Shown here in pieces: positions 1-5,080 of a stretch of 5,080 nt of DNA. Made by a program: the position numbers and the translations under genes. This stretch comes from Opitutaceae bacterium. GTDB lineage: Bacteria > Verrucomicrobiota > Verrucomicrobiae > Opitutales > Opitutaceae. Numbering within the stretch: the stretch's first letter is position 1; the number at the start of each line of letters is the position of its first letter. The stretch covers positions 1-5,080 of the forward strand of contig JAISAX010000829.1 in assembly GCA_031266495.1 (NCBI GenBank), in the 5' to 3' direction. The notes under the pieces are model-generated. The model saw nothing but the letters and a program-made list of their open reading frames with translations. It was not told the DNA's origin and did not search any database.

Positions 1-3
1 GTA

Positions 4-81
4 ATGTTCCAAAACCACCGGTTTTTGATGACTGTCACCGCGCTGGCCTTGCTGCTTTCTGGAAGCAGGCAGGCCAATGCC
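4..81 (+). other. Signal peptide of the lyase
   Basis: Codons 1-26 encode a short polar start (Q3-N4-H5-R6), a hydrophobic core from about F7 to L18, and a small-residue A24-N25-A26 site before T27. This fits Sec export with signal peptidase I cleavage. There is no lipobox cysteine, so a lipoprotein is unlikely. The only other early methionine (M9) would start inside the hydrophobic core. Confidence 0.75.
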
Positions 82-2769
82 ACCGAATCCACTCCCATGG
101 AAGTTGCTCCCGCCGCCCACGGAAACGGAAGCATCATCGGTCTATGGCGCGGCGGCCTGTCGCTGACTGCGGAACCCAAATCGGCAATGGCTGCTTTGCG
201 GTTCTCGCAAGAAATTCCTTATGCGGAAAGCCAGGTGCTTTGCCTCAGTCTCGAAGTGGATGCCGGTGCACCGGCCAACCAAGCCGGACACGGCGCCTTG
301 ACGATCGAATTTATGGCCGGGCAGGGAAAATCGGCGGTCAGCAAAGCCAGTCTCCAAACCGGACCCAACTGGCTCATCGTTCCCCTTAAAGGAGCGGTCG
401 TTGCGGGCAAGGCGCCGCGACTCGGCAAGGAGGATGCGATTACCGGAATCAACGTCCGGCTTGGCGCAACGGGCCAGTCTCCGGCGGATGCGAAGGTGCG
501 GATCAAAAAGGTGGTTCTTGTTGACAACAAGTATGTCGCGACCAACCCGCCCTACGTGAGTCCGGCGCGCCATGCGTTGCTGGCGGGCGAACTGAAACTT
601 GTGGACGATATCGCCGGCACGCATCCGCGAGTTGTTGTTTCACAAACGGAACTGGAGGCCGCGCGGCGGTATTTCAAAACCGCGCCCGGCTCATTTGCAG
701 CGCTGTTGCCCAAGGCCGGCGGCGCGGAGATGAACTTTTTCCGGCAGAAGCCGGCTTCGATCAAGCCCCCTCAGGATGCCACGCGCATTCTGGCCAAACT
801 TGCCGCCGCCTACGTGGTGACCGGCGAAACGAAGTATCGCGACGCGCTCATGACTGCCGTGCCCTACTTGCAAAACCTCCCCCCTGTTATCATCCCGCGA
901 CTCTATGAAAGCGGAGACCTCATCGCGGGCGAGGTTTTGGAAAACCTCTCCATCGCCTGCGACCTCCTGCACAGTGGCGTTCCCGCCGAACTCGCGCGGG
1001 CCGTGTGCGCCGCATTGATCCGGCAGGCCGAGCAGACGCATATCGACATGCTAAACATTGATCGCCACGCCTACATGCAGAACCACTTTTTCACGCCTGT
1101 CGCCGGGTTGCTGATGGCTTCCAGCGCACTGGCGGGCGAGAGTCCGCAGGCCAGTGAGTGGGGTGTCTGGAGCCGCAATGTCCTGCAACGCGTCAGGGAA
1201 TCCCTGCCCAAGGATGCGTGGTGTTTTGAATCCATTTCCTATTGGAACTATCAGCGTGGTCTCTTCATCGCGTCCCACGCGCTCAAGGCGGTGTATGGCG
1301 AGGAATTGATTTCGCACGAGGAATACCTGAACGAGGCCGCGTATCTGGCGCACATTTTTCTGCCGAATCCCGATTTTGTATTCGACTTTGGGGATACGGG
1401 TCCGCGTGTCGAAAACAACGGCAAGGCGCAGGAAGGCTATGACTGGCTGCCTTGGCACACATACCCGACGCGCATCCTCAAAACCCCCGTGTTCCTGGTG
1501 AATCGCGAGGTCAACAATCCCACCTCACAAGAAATGGTGCGCCGCCTCGTCGCGGCAACACCGCTCACGCGTCGTATAGACAGCGTTTACGGGTTGCTTC
1601 TCAACCAGCCCGGACTGGTCCGCTCGCTTGCCACGTCCGCGCCCGCATCGCTGCCCGACGAGAAGCCCTGGCGTTATTTTTCGGACTCGGAAGTTGTCCA
1701 TTGGCGCGAGAACTGGACATCCCCCGATGCCGTTGCCATCGCGATCAAATCAGGTCCGCCGGCAGGGCACCGCATCGGCGCTTTTTTGGAAAAGTATCCG
1801 CACGCATCGCGCAACTTCAGTCATGCCCATCCGGATGCCGGCAGCTTTATCCTCTTTGCCAAAGGCTCGTTTTTGGCCAACGACACCGGTTACACCGGGA
1901 AAAAAGAAACCGCCGACCACAACAGCATTCTGGTGGATGATGTCGGCCAAAAGAGAGGAGGCACGGCGTGGTTCACGTTCGAGGAACCCTACGACGCCTA
2001 CAAAACCATCCGCACAGAAAACGTGTGGCTCGCGCCCAAAGTCGTCGCCGCGACTGCCATTTTCGACGGCGCTTACGACAACAAGTTAAAAATCAACAAG
2101 ATGACGCGAAACATCATCATGGTGGGCGGCAAGTTTCTGGTGATCGCCGATGTGATGAGCGCAACCCTCCCGCACGTCTATGAATGGCGCTGGCACACCG
2201 ACACCGCCGCGAGCAAGACCGCGGCGGCAGGAGGAGGGATTGATTTCGAGGTGGTGAACAACAAGGCGCGCCTGAGCTTGCGCAGCCTGGCGCCTGTGGC
2301 GGACGCATCCATCGCCCCAACCGTGGTGGAAACCGAGCTCTATTCGACCACACGCTTGCGCCCCCAACAACGAGGTCACCACATCGCGCTGCGTTCGGAC
2401 TCCGTCCTGTCCAACACCTTTCTGAATGCCGCGCGCATCGGCGCCGCGACCGATGCGCCGGGGGCGTTCGTCGCCACAGTGCTTGCGCCCGGCAAGATCA
2501 AGCTCACCGACGGGCGTCACACCTGTGTGATTTGGCTGAAGGGCAACGCGGAGCTGGACGGCAACTTTGCCTACCTGCTCTATGAAAATGCGAAGCAACC
2601 CTTGTCCTGCGGCCTTTCCGGCACATCCGTGCGCTCTGCCGAATTGACGCTGCGAACGAAGGTTCCCGGCCAGGTCACTTTCTCAGGCAACGCGGGAACT
2701 CCGCTTGCGATTGAAACCGCCCAGCCGGAGGAAAACCGCGACACCGCCACTCCTTCCGCCTCGAACTAA
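4..2769 (+). CDS. Exported heparinase II/III-family polysaccharide lyase
   Basis: Predicted secreted or periplasmic lyase that would cleave a uronic-acid-containing polysaccharide by beta-elimination; the substrate (alginate, glycosaminoglycan-like or other) cannot be told from sequence. A signal peptide (residues 1-26) is followed by a beta-rich, carbohydrate-binding-like region (about 36-178). An alpha-helical toroid follows (about 207-560), then the heparinase II/III C-terminal beta-sandwich (about 600-870). Visible family residues are N360-H361, Y413 in an E-S-I-S-Y-W block, D461-F-G-D464, H607-A-H609-P-D611 with G-S-F after it, D627-T-G-Y630 and H639-N640. By pattern, N-H, Tyr and a later His match the catalytic set known in heparinase II and PL17 enzymes, so the protein looks active. 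A Y-E-W-R-W-H strand (726-731) is also typical. The start is chosen because H5-R6 gives the signal peptide its polar n-region, which M9 would lack. Only 3 nt lie upstream, so an earlier start is not excluded. It is followed closely by a glycosidase gene, probably in one operon. The family is fairly sure; the specificity is not. Confidence 0.88.
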   Translation: MFQNHRFLMTVTALALLLSGSRQANATESTPMEVAPAAHGNGSIIGLWRGGLSLTAEPKSAMAALRFSQEIPYAESQVLCLSLEVDAGAPANQAGHGALTIEFMAGQGKSAVSKASLQTGPNWLIVPLKGAVVAGKAPRLGKEDAITGINVRLGATGQSPADAKVRIKKVVLVDNKYVATNPPYVSPARHALLAGELKLVDDIAGTHPRVVVSQTELEAARRYFKTAPGSFAALLPKAGGAEMNFFRQKPASIKPPQDATRILAKLAAAYVVTGETKYRDALMTAVPYLQNLPPVIIPRLYESGDLIAGEVLENLSIACDLLHSGVPAELARAVCAALIRQAEQTHIDMLNIDRHAYMQNHFFTPVAGLLMASSALAGESPQASEWGVWSRNVLQRVRESLPKDAWCFESISYWNYQRGLFIASHALKAVYGEELISHEEYLNEAAYLAHIFLPNPDFVFDFGDTGPRVENNGKAQEGYDWLPWHTYPTRILKTPVFLVNREVNNPTSQEMVRRLVAATPLTRRIDSVYGLLLNQPGLVRSLATSAPASLPDEKPWRYFSDSEVVHWRENWTSPDAVAIAIKSGPPAGHRIGAFLEKYPHASRNFSHAHPDAGSFILFAKGSFLANDTGYTGKKETADHNSILVDDVGQKRGGTAWFTFEEPYDAYKTIRTENVWLAPKVVAATAIFDGAYDNKLKINKMTRNIIMVGGKFLVIADVMSATLPHVYEWRWHTDTAASKTAAAGGGIDFEVVNNKARLSLRSLAPVADASIAPTVVETELYSTTRLRPQQRGHHIALRSDSVLSNTFLNAARIGAATDAPGAFVATVLAPGKIKLTDGRHTCVIWLKGNAELDGNFAYLLYENAKQPLSCGLSGTSVRSAELTLRTKVPGQVTFSGNAGTPLAIETAQPEENRDTATPSASN

Positions 2770-2775
2770 AAGATC

Positions 2776-3744
2776 ATGCTCAAGCATCCGGGAAACATCA
2801 TTGGCGACTCTTGGTTTCATGTCGAAGGCGACGTGGCGCACGCCTTTTATCTGACATGCGCGGATCATCTACCTGCCCACAAGGTGTGGGATATCGGCCA
2901 CGCGGTGAGTTCCGATCTGGTCAACTGGACCCTCCTCGATCTGGCGCTGCGTCGAGGCGAAGCCGGGAGTTGGGACGAATGTCTGGCCACGGGATCGATC
3001 GTAAAAACCGCCGACGGCTATACCATGGCATACACGAGCAGCAACAAGGCCCTGACAGGCATCGCATGGTCACGAGACCTCTCGACCTGGACGCGGCACA
3101 CAGGTAATCCCACCACTGCTTGCGACGAACGCTATTACGAGTTGATGAGTACAGGCACGCGCAAGGCTCTTCATTGGCGCGACCCCTTTGTATTCAAGCA
3201 TGATGACCAATGGCATCAACTCGTCTGCGCAAGCAACCGGGCTGGCCCCGAAGGTGGACGAGGAACGGTGGGCTGGGCAGTGTCTGATGATTTGAAGGCG
3301 TGGACAGTGCTCCCCCCCCCGCAAATCGAACCATTCAGCCAAGAGATGGAGTGTCCGCAAATTTACCATCGGGATAACATATTCTACCTTATTTTTTCGA
3401 CCTTTCCAGAGTTGCTGTTGCCCGATGCGCATGCGCGTATCCAAGCTGCCGACGACTGGGGCGCATGGATGTCTTCGCTCCCGTGGAACGTGGACAAGCA
3501 GGCAAACCATGGCCCGTCCACTTTTGTTCTGACGTCCCGCAACCTCCGCGGCCTCTACCGTCCGTCCACGCACCCAACGCTTTTCCGTCCATCTGATCCG
3601 GTCCAACCGTATGCGTGCCAGTTGCTACGCTTCAAAGACGCGGATTACTGCCTCGGCACGATCTGGGCGGACGATGGGATTTCCTACATAAGCGATCCCA
3701 TAAAAGTCAGCTTCCAGCCCGGCGGTATCCGGGTTGTCCCATAA
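2776..3744 (+). CDS. GH32/GH43-like beta-propeller glycoside hydrolase
   Basis: Predicted glycosidase with a five-bladed beta-propeller fold, of the GH32/GH43/GH68-like superfamily; 322 residues fits a propeller alone. Recognisable blocks in order are G10-D11-S-W-F-H near the N-terminus, at the place of the usual nucleophile Asp; W-D-I-G-H-A-V-S-S-D-L-V-N-W (about 38-51), very like the GH32 'HWGHAVSxDLxxW' strand; R135-D136-P137, the RDP motif that stabilises the transition state; and E192-C193-P194, the EC motif carrying the acid/base Glu. The classical GH32 W-M-N-D-P-N-G block is absent, and so is the C-terminal beta-sandwich of most GH32 enzymes. No signal peptide is visible, so it probably acts in the cytoplasm on imported oligosaccharides. 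It starts 6 nt after the lyase stop without a clear Shine-Dalgarno sequence, which suggests translational coupling. A run of nine C lies inside the gene upstream of the EC motif. The fold is fairly sure; GH family and substrate are open, with GH43-like annotation the main alternative. Confidence 0.78.
   Translation: MLKHPGNIIGDSWFHVEGDVAHAFYLTCADHLPAHKVWDIGHAVSSDLVNWTLLDLALRRGEAGSWDECLATGSIVKTADGYTMAYTSSNKALTGIAWSRDLSTWTRHTGNPTTACDERYYELMSTGTRKALHWRDPFVFKHDDQWHQLVCASNRAGPEGGRGTVGWAVSDDLKAWTVLPPPQIEPFSQEMECPQIYHRDNIFYLIFSTFPELLLPDAHARIQAADDWGAWMSSLPWNVDKQANHGPSTFVLTSRNLRGLYRPSTHPTLFRPSDPVQPYACQLLRFKDADYCLGTIWADDGISYISDPIKVSFQPGGIRVVP
3312..3320 (+). repeat. C9 homopolymer tract inside the glycosidase gene
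   Basis: Nine consecutive C fall in codons for L-P-P-P (about residues 179-182), between the RDP and EC motifs. A one-base slip would shift the frame before the catalytic EC block. The frame is intact as given. Confidence 0.9.
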
Positions 3745-3751
3745 CCAAAAA

Positions 3752-3858
3752 CTGAAACGCTAAAAAACCAAAATCCCTGACATTCCCAAACTACTGACAT
3801 CCCAAACTACCATGAAAACCAACCCTGCGCCCCGCCACCCGAATTTTCAGCGTTTCAG
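3752..3858. repeat. 10-bp inverted repeat spanning the pseudopilin start
   Basis: ctgaaacgct (3752-3761) in the spacer is the exact reverse complement of agcgtttcag (3849-3858) in the leader-coding region. The arms enclose the tandem repeat and the ATG at 3812. It may be a weak long-range hairpin in the mRNA, or simply two opposite copies of one dispersed motif. Confidence 0.6.
3777..3809 (+). repeat. Near-perfect tandem repeat upstream of the pseudopilin
   Basis: ctgacattcccaaacta (3777-3793) is followed directly by ctgacatcccaaacta (3794-3809); the copies differ by one T. The pair ends 2 nt before the pseudopilin ATG and occupies the place where a ribosome binding site would be. No purine-rich Shine-Dalgarno sequence is present. 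The rest of the 67-bp spacer (3745-3776) is A-rich with no convincing promoter or terminator. Confidence 0.85.
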
Positions 3859-4513
3859 CTTTCAATTTTCAGCTTTTCCCAAAAGCGCCTTCACCCTGAT
3901 AGAATTGCTCACGGTGATCGCCATCATCGGCATCCTCGCCGCAATTACACTGGTGGGCATTCAGTCTGCGCGGAGAAAGGCGAATGCCATCACATGCAGT
4001 TCCAATCTGCGCCAGGTGGGTCTCGATATAATTCTGTATGCGGAAAATAATCGTGATAAATTGCCGCCCAAACAAGCCGACGTGCCGGCGGAGGATCAAT
4101 CATGGATGGGTACCGTGTCCATGGCTGTTCACGGTGACAGGGTGAAACGCCCCTATCAGGGCTGTAATGCCACACGCCGAGAGCTTAACCTCCGCCTTCA
4201 GGACTGGACTTACAGCTATAATGAATCGGCAATAAGAAATATGGAATATAGGACGGGCCGCCCCCTCACCCGTTCACAGTTGGAGGCCCCGAGCAAAACC
4301 ATGGCGGCTTCCGACGCCGCTATCGTTAATAATAGATACAACTATATATGCCTGGTGGGAGGGAATCAGTCTCCGTATCCGATACATGATGGCAGGGCAA
4401 ATATTGTGTTCCATGATGGGCACGTGGAATCCCGTTTATCGGCGGACATCCCTCCTCAGGCCGATCCTCGCGGAAGCATCGGATGGTATTTTTGGTATGG
4501 GGTGCTATTTTGA
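3812..4513 (+). CDS. Type II secretion-like pseudopilin with H-X9-DG motif
   Basis: A membrane-anchored pilin-like protein with the type IV pilin/pseudopilin N-terminal methylation motif. A 26-residue leader ends K24-S25-A26; mature F27-T-L-I-E31 follows, with Glu at mature position 5 and a hydrophobic helix to about residue 50. The -1 residue is Ala, not the usual Gly. After S-N-L-R-Q-V-G (64-70) comes a globular part, then H192 and D202-G203 separated by exactly nine residues. This is the H-X9-DG motif of DUF1559-type prepilin-associated proteins, abundant in Verrucomicrobiota, Planctomycetota and Lentisphaerota. The C-terminus is aromatic (I-G-W-Y-F-W-Y-G-V-L-F). No other pilin assembly genes are nearby, so it would depend on machinery encoded elsewhere. 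The start is the only ATG before the hydrophobic helix, though it lacks a Shine-Dalgarno sequence. Codons in the middle are visibly more AT-rich than in the two enzymes. Its role next to glycan enzymes is unknown. Confidence 0.88.
   Translation: MKTNPAPRHPNFQRFSFQFSAFPKSAFTLIELLTVIAIIGILAAITLVGIQSARRKANAITCSSNLRQVGLDIILYAENNRDKLPPKQADVPAEDQSWMGTVSMAVHGDRVKRPYQGCNATRRELNLRLQDWTYSYNESAIRNMEYRTGRPLTRSQLEAPSKTMAASDAAIVNNRYNYICLVGGNQSPYPIHDGRANIVFHDGHVESRLSADIPPQADPRGSIGWYFWYGVLF
3842..3873 (+). repeat. TTTCAGC heptamer repeat coding the pseudopilin leader
   Basis: TTTCAGC occurs at 3845-3851, 3853-3859 and 3867-3873, with a partial copy TTTCA at 3860-3864. The longer aattttcagc is repeated at 3842-3851 and 3864-3873. 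The repeat encodes the low-complexity F/Q/S leader segment (about residues 11-21), which would be removed by prepilin peptidase. Because the unit is 7 nt, gain or loss of a copy would shift the frame before the mature pilin. Confidence 0.7.
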
Positions 4514-4565
4514 AGCCATGCACGACAAAGAAGGACCACGGAAAAGCATCGGGTGGTATTTTTGC
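4466..4565 (+). repeat. Direct repeat of the pseudopilin 3' end, 70 bp apart
   Basis: Positions 4466-4495, the last codons of the pseudopilin, recur at 4536-4565 with 24 of 30 bases identical. The core aagcatcggRtggtattttt differs by one base (R is A in the first copy, G in the second). Both copies encode P-R-x-S-I-G-W-Y-F, but in different frames relative to each other: the first in the pseudopilin, the second in the following short frame. A partial duplication or recombination junction is the likely origin. Confidence 0.75.
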
Positions 4566-4883
4566 GTCCCCTCCTCCCCCCCTGCCACTGACAAGAAAAT
4601 CTGGCGGGCCGGCACGTTCCTCCTGCACGAGCGATTTGGGGGTTCAGAGAAAAATCCCGTTTACTGGACCCGCTTCGTCGAACAATGGCGTTTTATCCAA
4701 AACCATCTCATTGATCCGCGCTACGGCGGCTGGTATCGCGAGGTCGCCGCCGACGGCACGCTTATCCCCGGTCCCGGATCGGCAAAAGGCTGGCAATGGA
4801 AAGCCGCCTACCACGAGACCCGCGCCCTCCTGTTGACTATCGAACACCCCCGGCGACTCGCGAGTGTAGTTGAAAGTGGCTGA
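4518..4883 (+). pseudogene. C-terminal remnant of an AGE-family sugar 2-epimerase
   Basis: The last 95 or so codons resemble the C-terminal end of N-acylglucosamine 2-epimerase / cellobiose 2-epimerase family proteins, which are normally about 390-420 residues. The open frame can start at an ATG 4 nt after the pseudopilin stop and would give 121 residues. Residues 1-26 are not AGE-like: they hold the repeated P-R-K-S-I-G-W-Y-F and a Pro/Ser stretch. From K27 the match is clear: K-I-W-R-A, F-V-E-Q-W-R-F-I (53-60), D-P-R-Y-G-G-W-Y (66-73) and K-A-A-Y-H99-E-T-R-A-L-L (95-105). H99 lies where one of the two catalytic His of the family is found. K-I-W-R-A-G-T-F is a degraded form of the usual K-x-W-W-x-Q-x-E block. 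About three quarters of the toroid is missing, so it cannot be a working epimerase. The remaining frame is intact to a normal stop, which suggests recent truncation, or expression as a short protein coupled to the pseudopilin. A misassembly at the junction is another possibility. Confidence 0.7.
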
Positions 4884-4901
4884 GAACAGGCAGAACAGAC
4901 A
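4884..4901 (+). repeat. 9-bp tandem repeat after the AGE remnant
   Basis: gaacaggca (4884-4892) is followed by gaacagaca (4893-4901), with one mismatch. It begins directly after the TGA of the AGE remnant and opens the repeat-rich, gene-free end of the window. Confidence 0.55.
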
Positions 4902-4919
4902 GGGATGAAGTTAGAGTGT

Positions 4920-4957
4920 GGCGCGGTAGCGCCTGGGACCGCCGGCATCTTGCCGGC
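4920..4957. repeat. Paired hairpins, probable dispersed intergenic element
   Basis: Two adjacent palindromic elements are visible. The first is ggcgc-ggta-gcgcc (4920-4933), a perfect 5-bp stem. The second is gccggc-atctt-gccggc (4941-4957), a perfect 6-bp stem with a 5-nt loop. No T-tract follows either stem, so a classical intrinsic terminator is not supported. From memory, the second hairpin and its flanks resemble a short element scattered through Verrucomicrobiota genomes, where its minus strand gives spurious peptides containing A-G-K-M-P-A. That recollection has not been checked. Confidence 0.6.
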
Positions 4958-4973
4958 ACGCAGCGGAGTGGCC

Positions 4974-5020
4974 ATTGGCAGGATTGGAAAAATTGGCAGG
5001 ATCGACTGACTGGATTGGCA
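4974..5020 (+). repeat. Interspersed attggcagg repeats
   Basis: attggcaggat occurs at 4974-4984 and 4992-5002, and the shortened attggca at 5014-5020; starts are 18 and 22 bp apart. Together with the hairpins just upstream they make 4884-5080 a composite repeat region. I see no gene, tRNA or clear promoter there. Confidence 0.7.
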
Positions 5021-5080
5021 GCAAGGACATCGTTTGTCGGCGTGCCGCAGTGCGTATCCGGAGTTATGCATCTCCCTCCC

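Noticed and set aside
1452..1940. Plus-strand open frame of 162 codons in another frame of the lyase
   Set aside because: The Arg/Pro/His-rich composition is typical of an out-of-frame shadow. The main frame here carries the H-A-H-P-D motif.
2086..2598. Minus-strand open frame of 170 codons inside the lyase gene
   Set aside because: It lies opposite well-conserved lyase sequence, shows no recognisable domain, and is expected by chance in GC-rich DNA.
3070..3606. Minus-strand open frame of 178 codons opposite the glycosidase
   Set aside because: It is a shadow of the frame holding the RDP and EC motifs, with no domain of its own.
3745..3811. Promoter for the pseudopilin
   Set aside because: ctgaca occurs twice as part of the tandem repeat and resembles a -35 box, but no -10-like hexamer is at a suitable distance.
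4386..4517. Extension of the AGE-remnant frame back to an ATG at 4386
   Set aside because: This part overlaps the pseudopilin's H-X9-DG coding region in another frame and has no AGE similarity. The ATG at 4518 is the more plausible start.
4920..4957. Intrinsic terminator after the AGE remnant
   Set aside because: The two stems are short and neither is followed by a T-run on the + strand, so they are better called repeat-element hairpins.
4808..5071. Minus-strand open frame of 87 codons with a purine-rich stretch before its ATG
   Set aside because: It runs through hairpins, direct repeats and the end of the AGE remnant on the opposite strand. The peptide is low-complexity and looks like a spurious product of a dispersed repeat.

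Overview
The window looks like part of a carbohydrate-degradation locus from a Verrucomicrobiota-type bacterium, most likely near Opitutaceae or a relative such as Lentisphaerota. I base this on protein character and repeat style, not on any marker gene. The clues are a secreted heparinase II/III-like lyase, a solo pseudopilin with the H-X9-DG motif next to sugar enzymes, a pseudopilin leader built from TTTCAGC-type repeats, and an intergenic 'GCCGGC-atctt-GCCGGC' element. All recognisable genes are on the + strand.

Layout: (1) 4-2769 encodes a 921-residue exported heparinase II/III-family polysaccharide lyase. (2) After 6 nt, and in the same reading frame, 2776-3744 encodes a 322-residue cytoplasmic five-bladed beta-propeller glycosidase with GH32/GH43-like active-site blocks. 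(3) A 67-bp spacer with a near-tandem repeat leads to (4) 3812-4513, a 233-residue type II secretion-like pseudopilin with an unusually long, repeat-encoded leader. (5) Four nt later, 4518-4883 holds a 121-codon frame. Its start carries a second copy of the pseudopilin 3'-end sequence, and its remainder is the C-terminal end of an N-acylglucosamine 2-epimerase (AGE)-family protein, so it is best read as a truncated remnant. (6) 4884-5080 holds no gene I can support. It is a composite of short direct repeats and hairpins typical of a dispersed intergenic element.

How the genes could work together (inference): the exported lyase would cleave a uronic-acid-containing polysaccharide outside the cytoplasm, and the propeller glycosidase would trim imported oligosaccharides. 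The AGE remnant suggests that a sugar epimerase once stood here or was carried in by rearrangement. The pseudopilin may belong to the lineage's large family of solo pseudopilins found near glycan-degradation genes; its role is unknown. I see no CRISPR array, transposase, tRNA or rRNA. The strongest candidates for something new are the rearranged 3' end (repeat plus AGE remnant) and the heptamer-repeat leader of the pseudopilin. I do not see a clearly novel multi-gene system.
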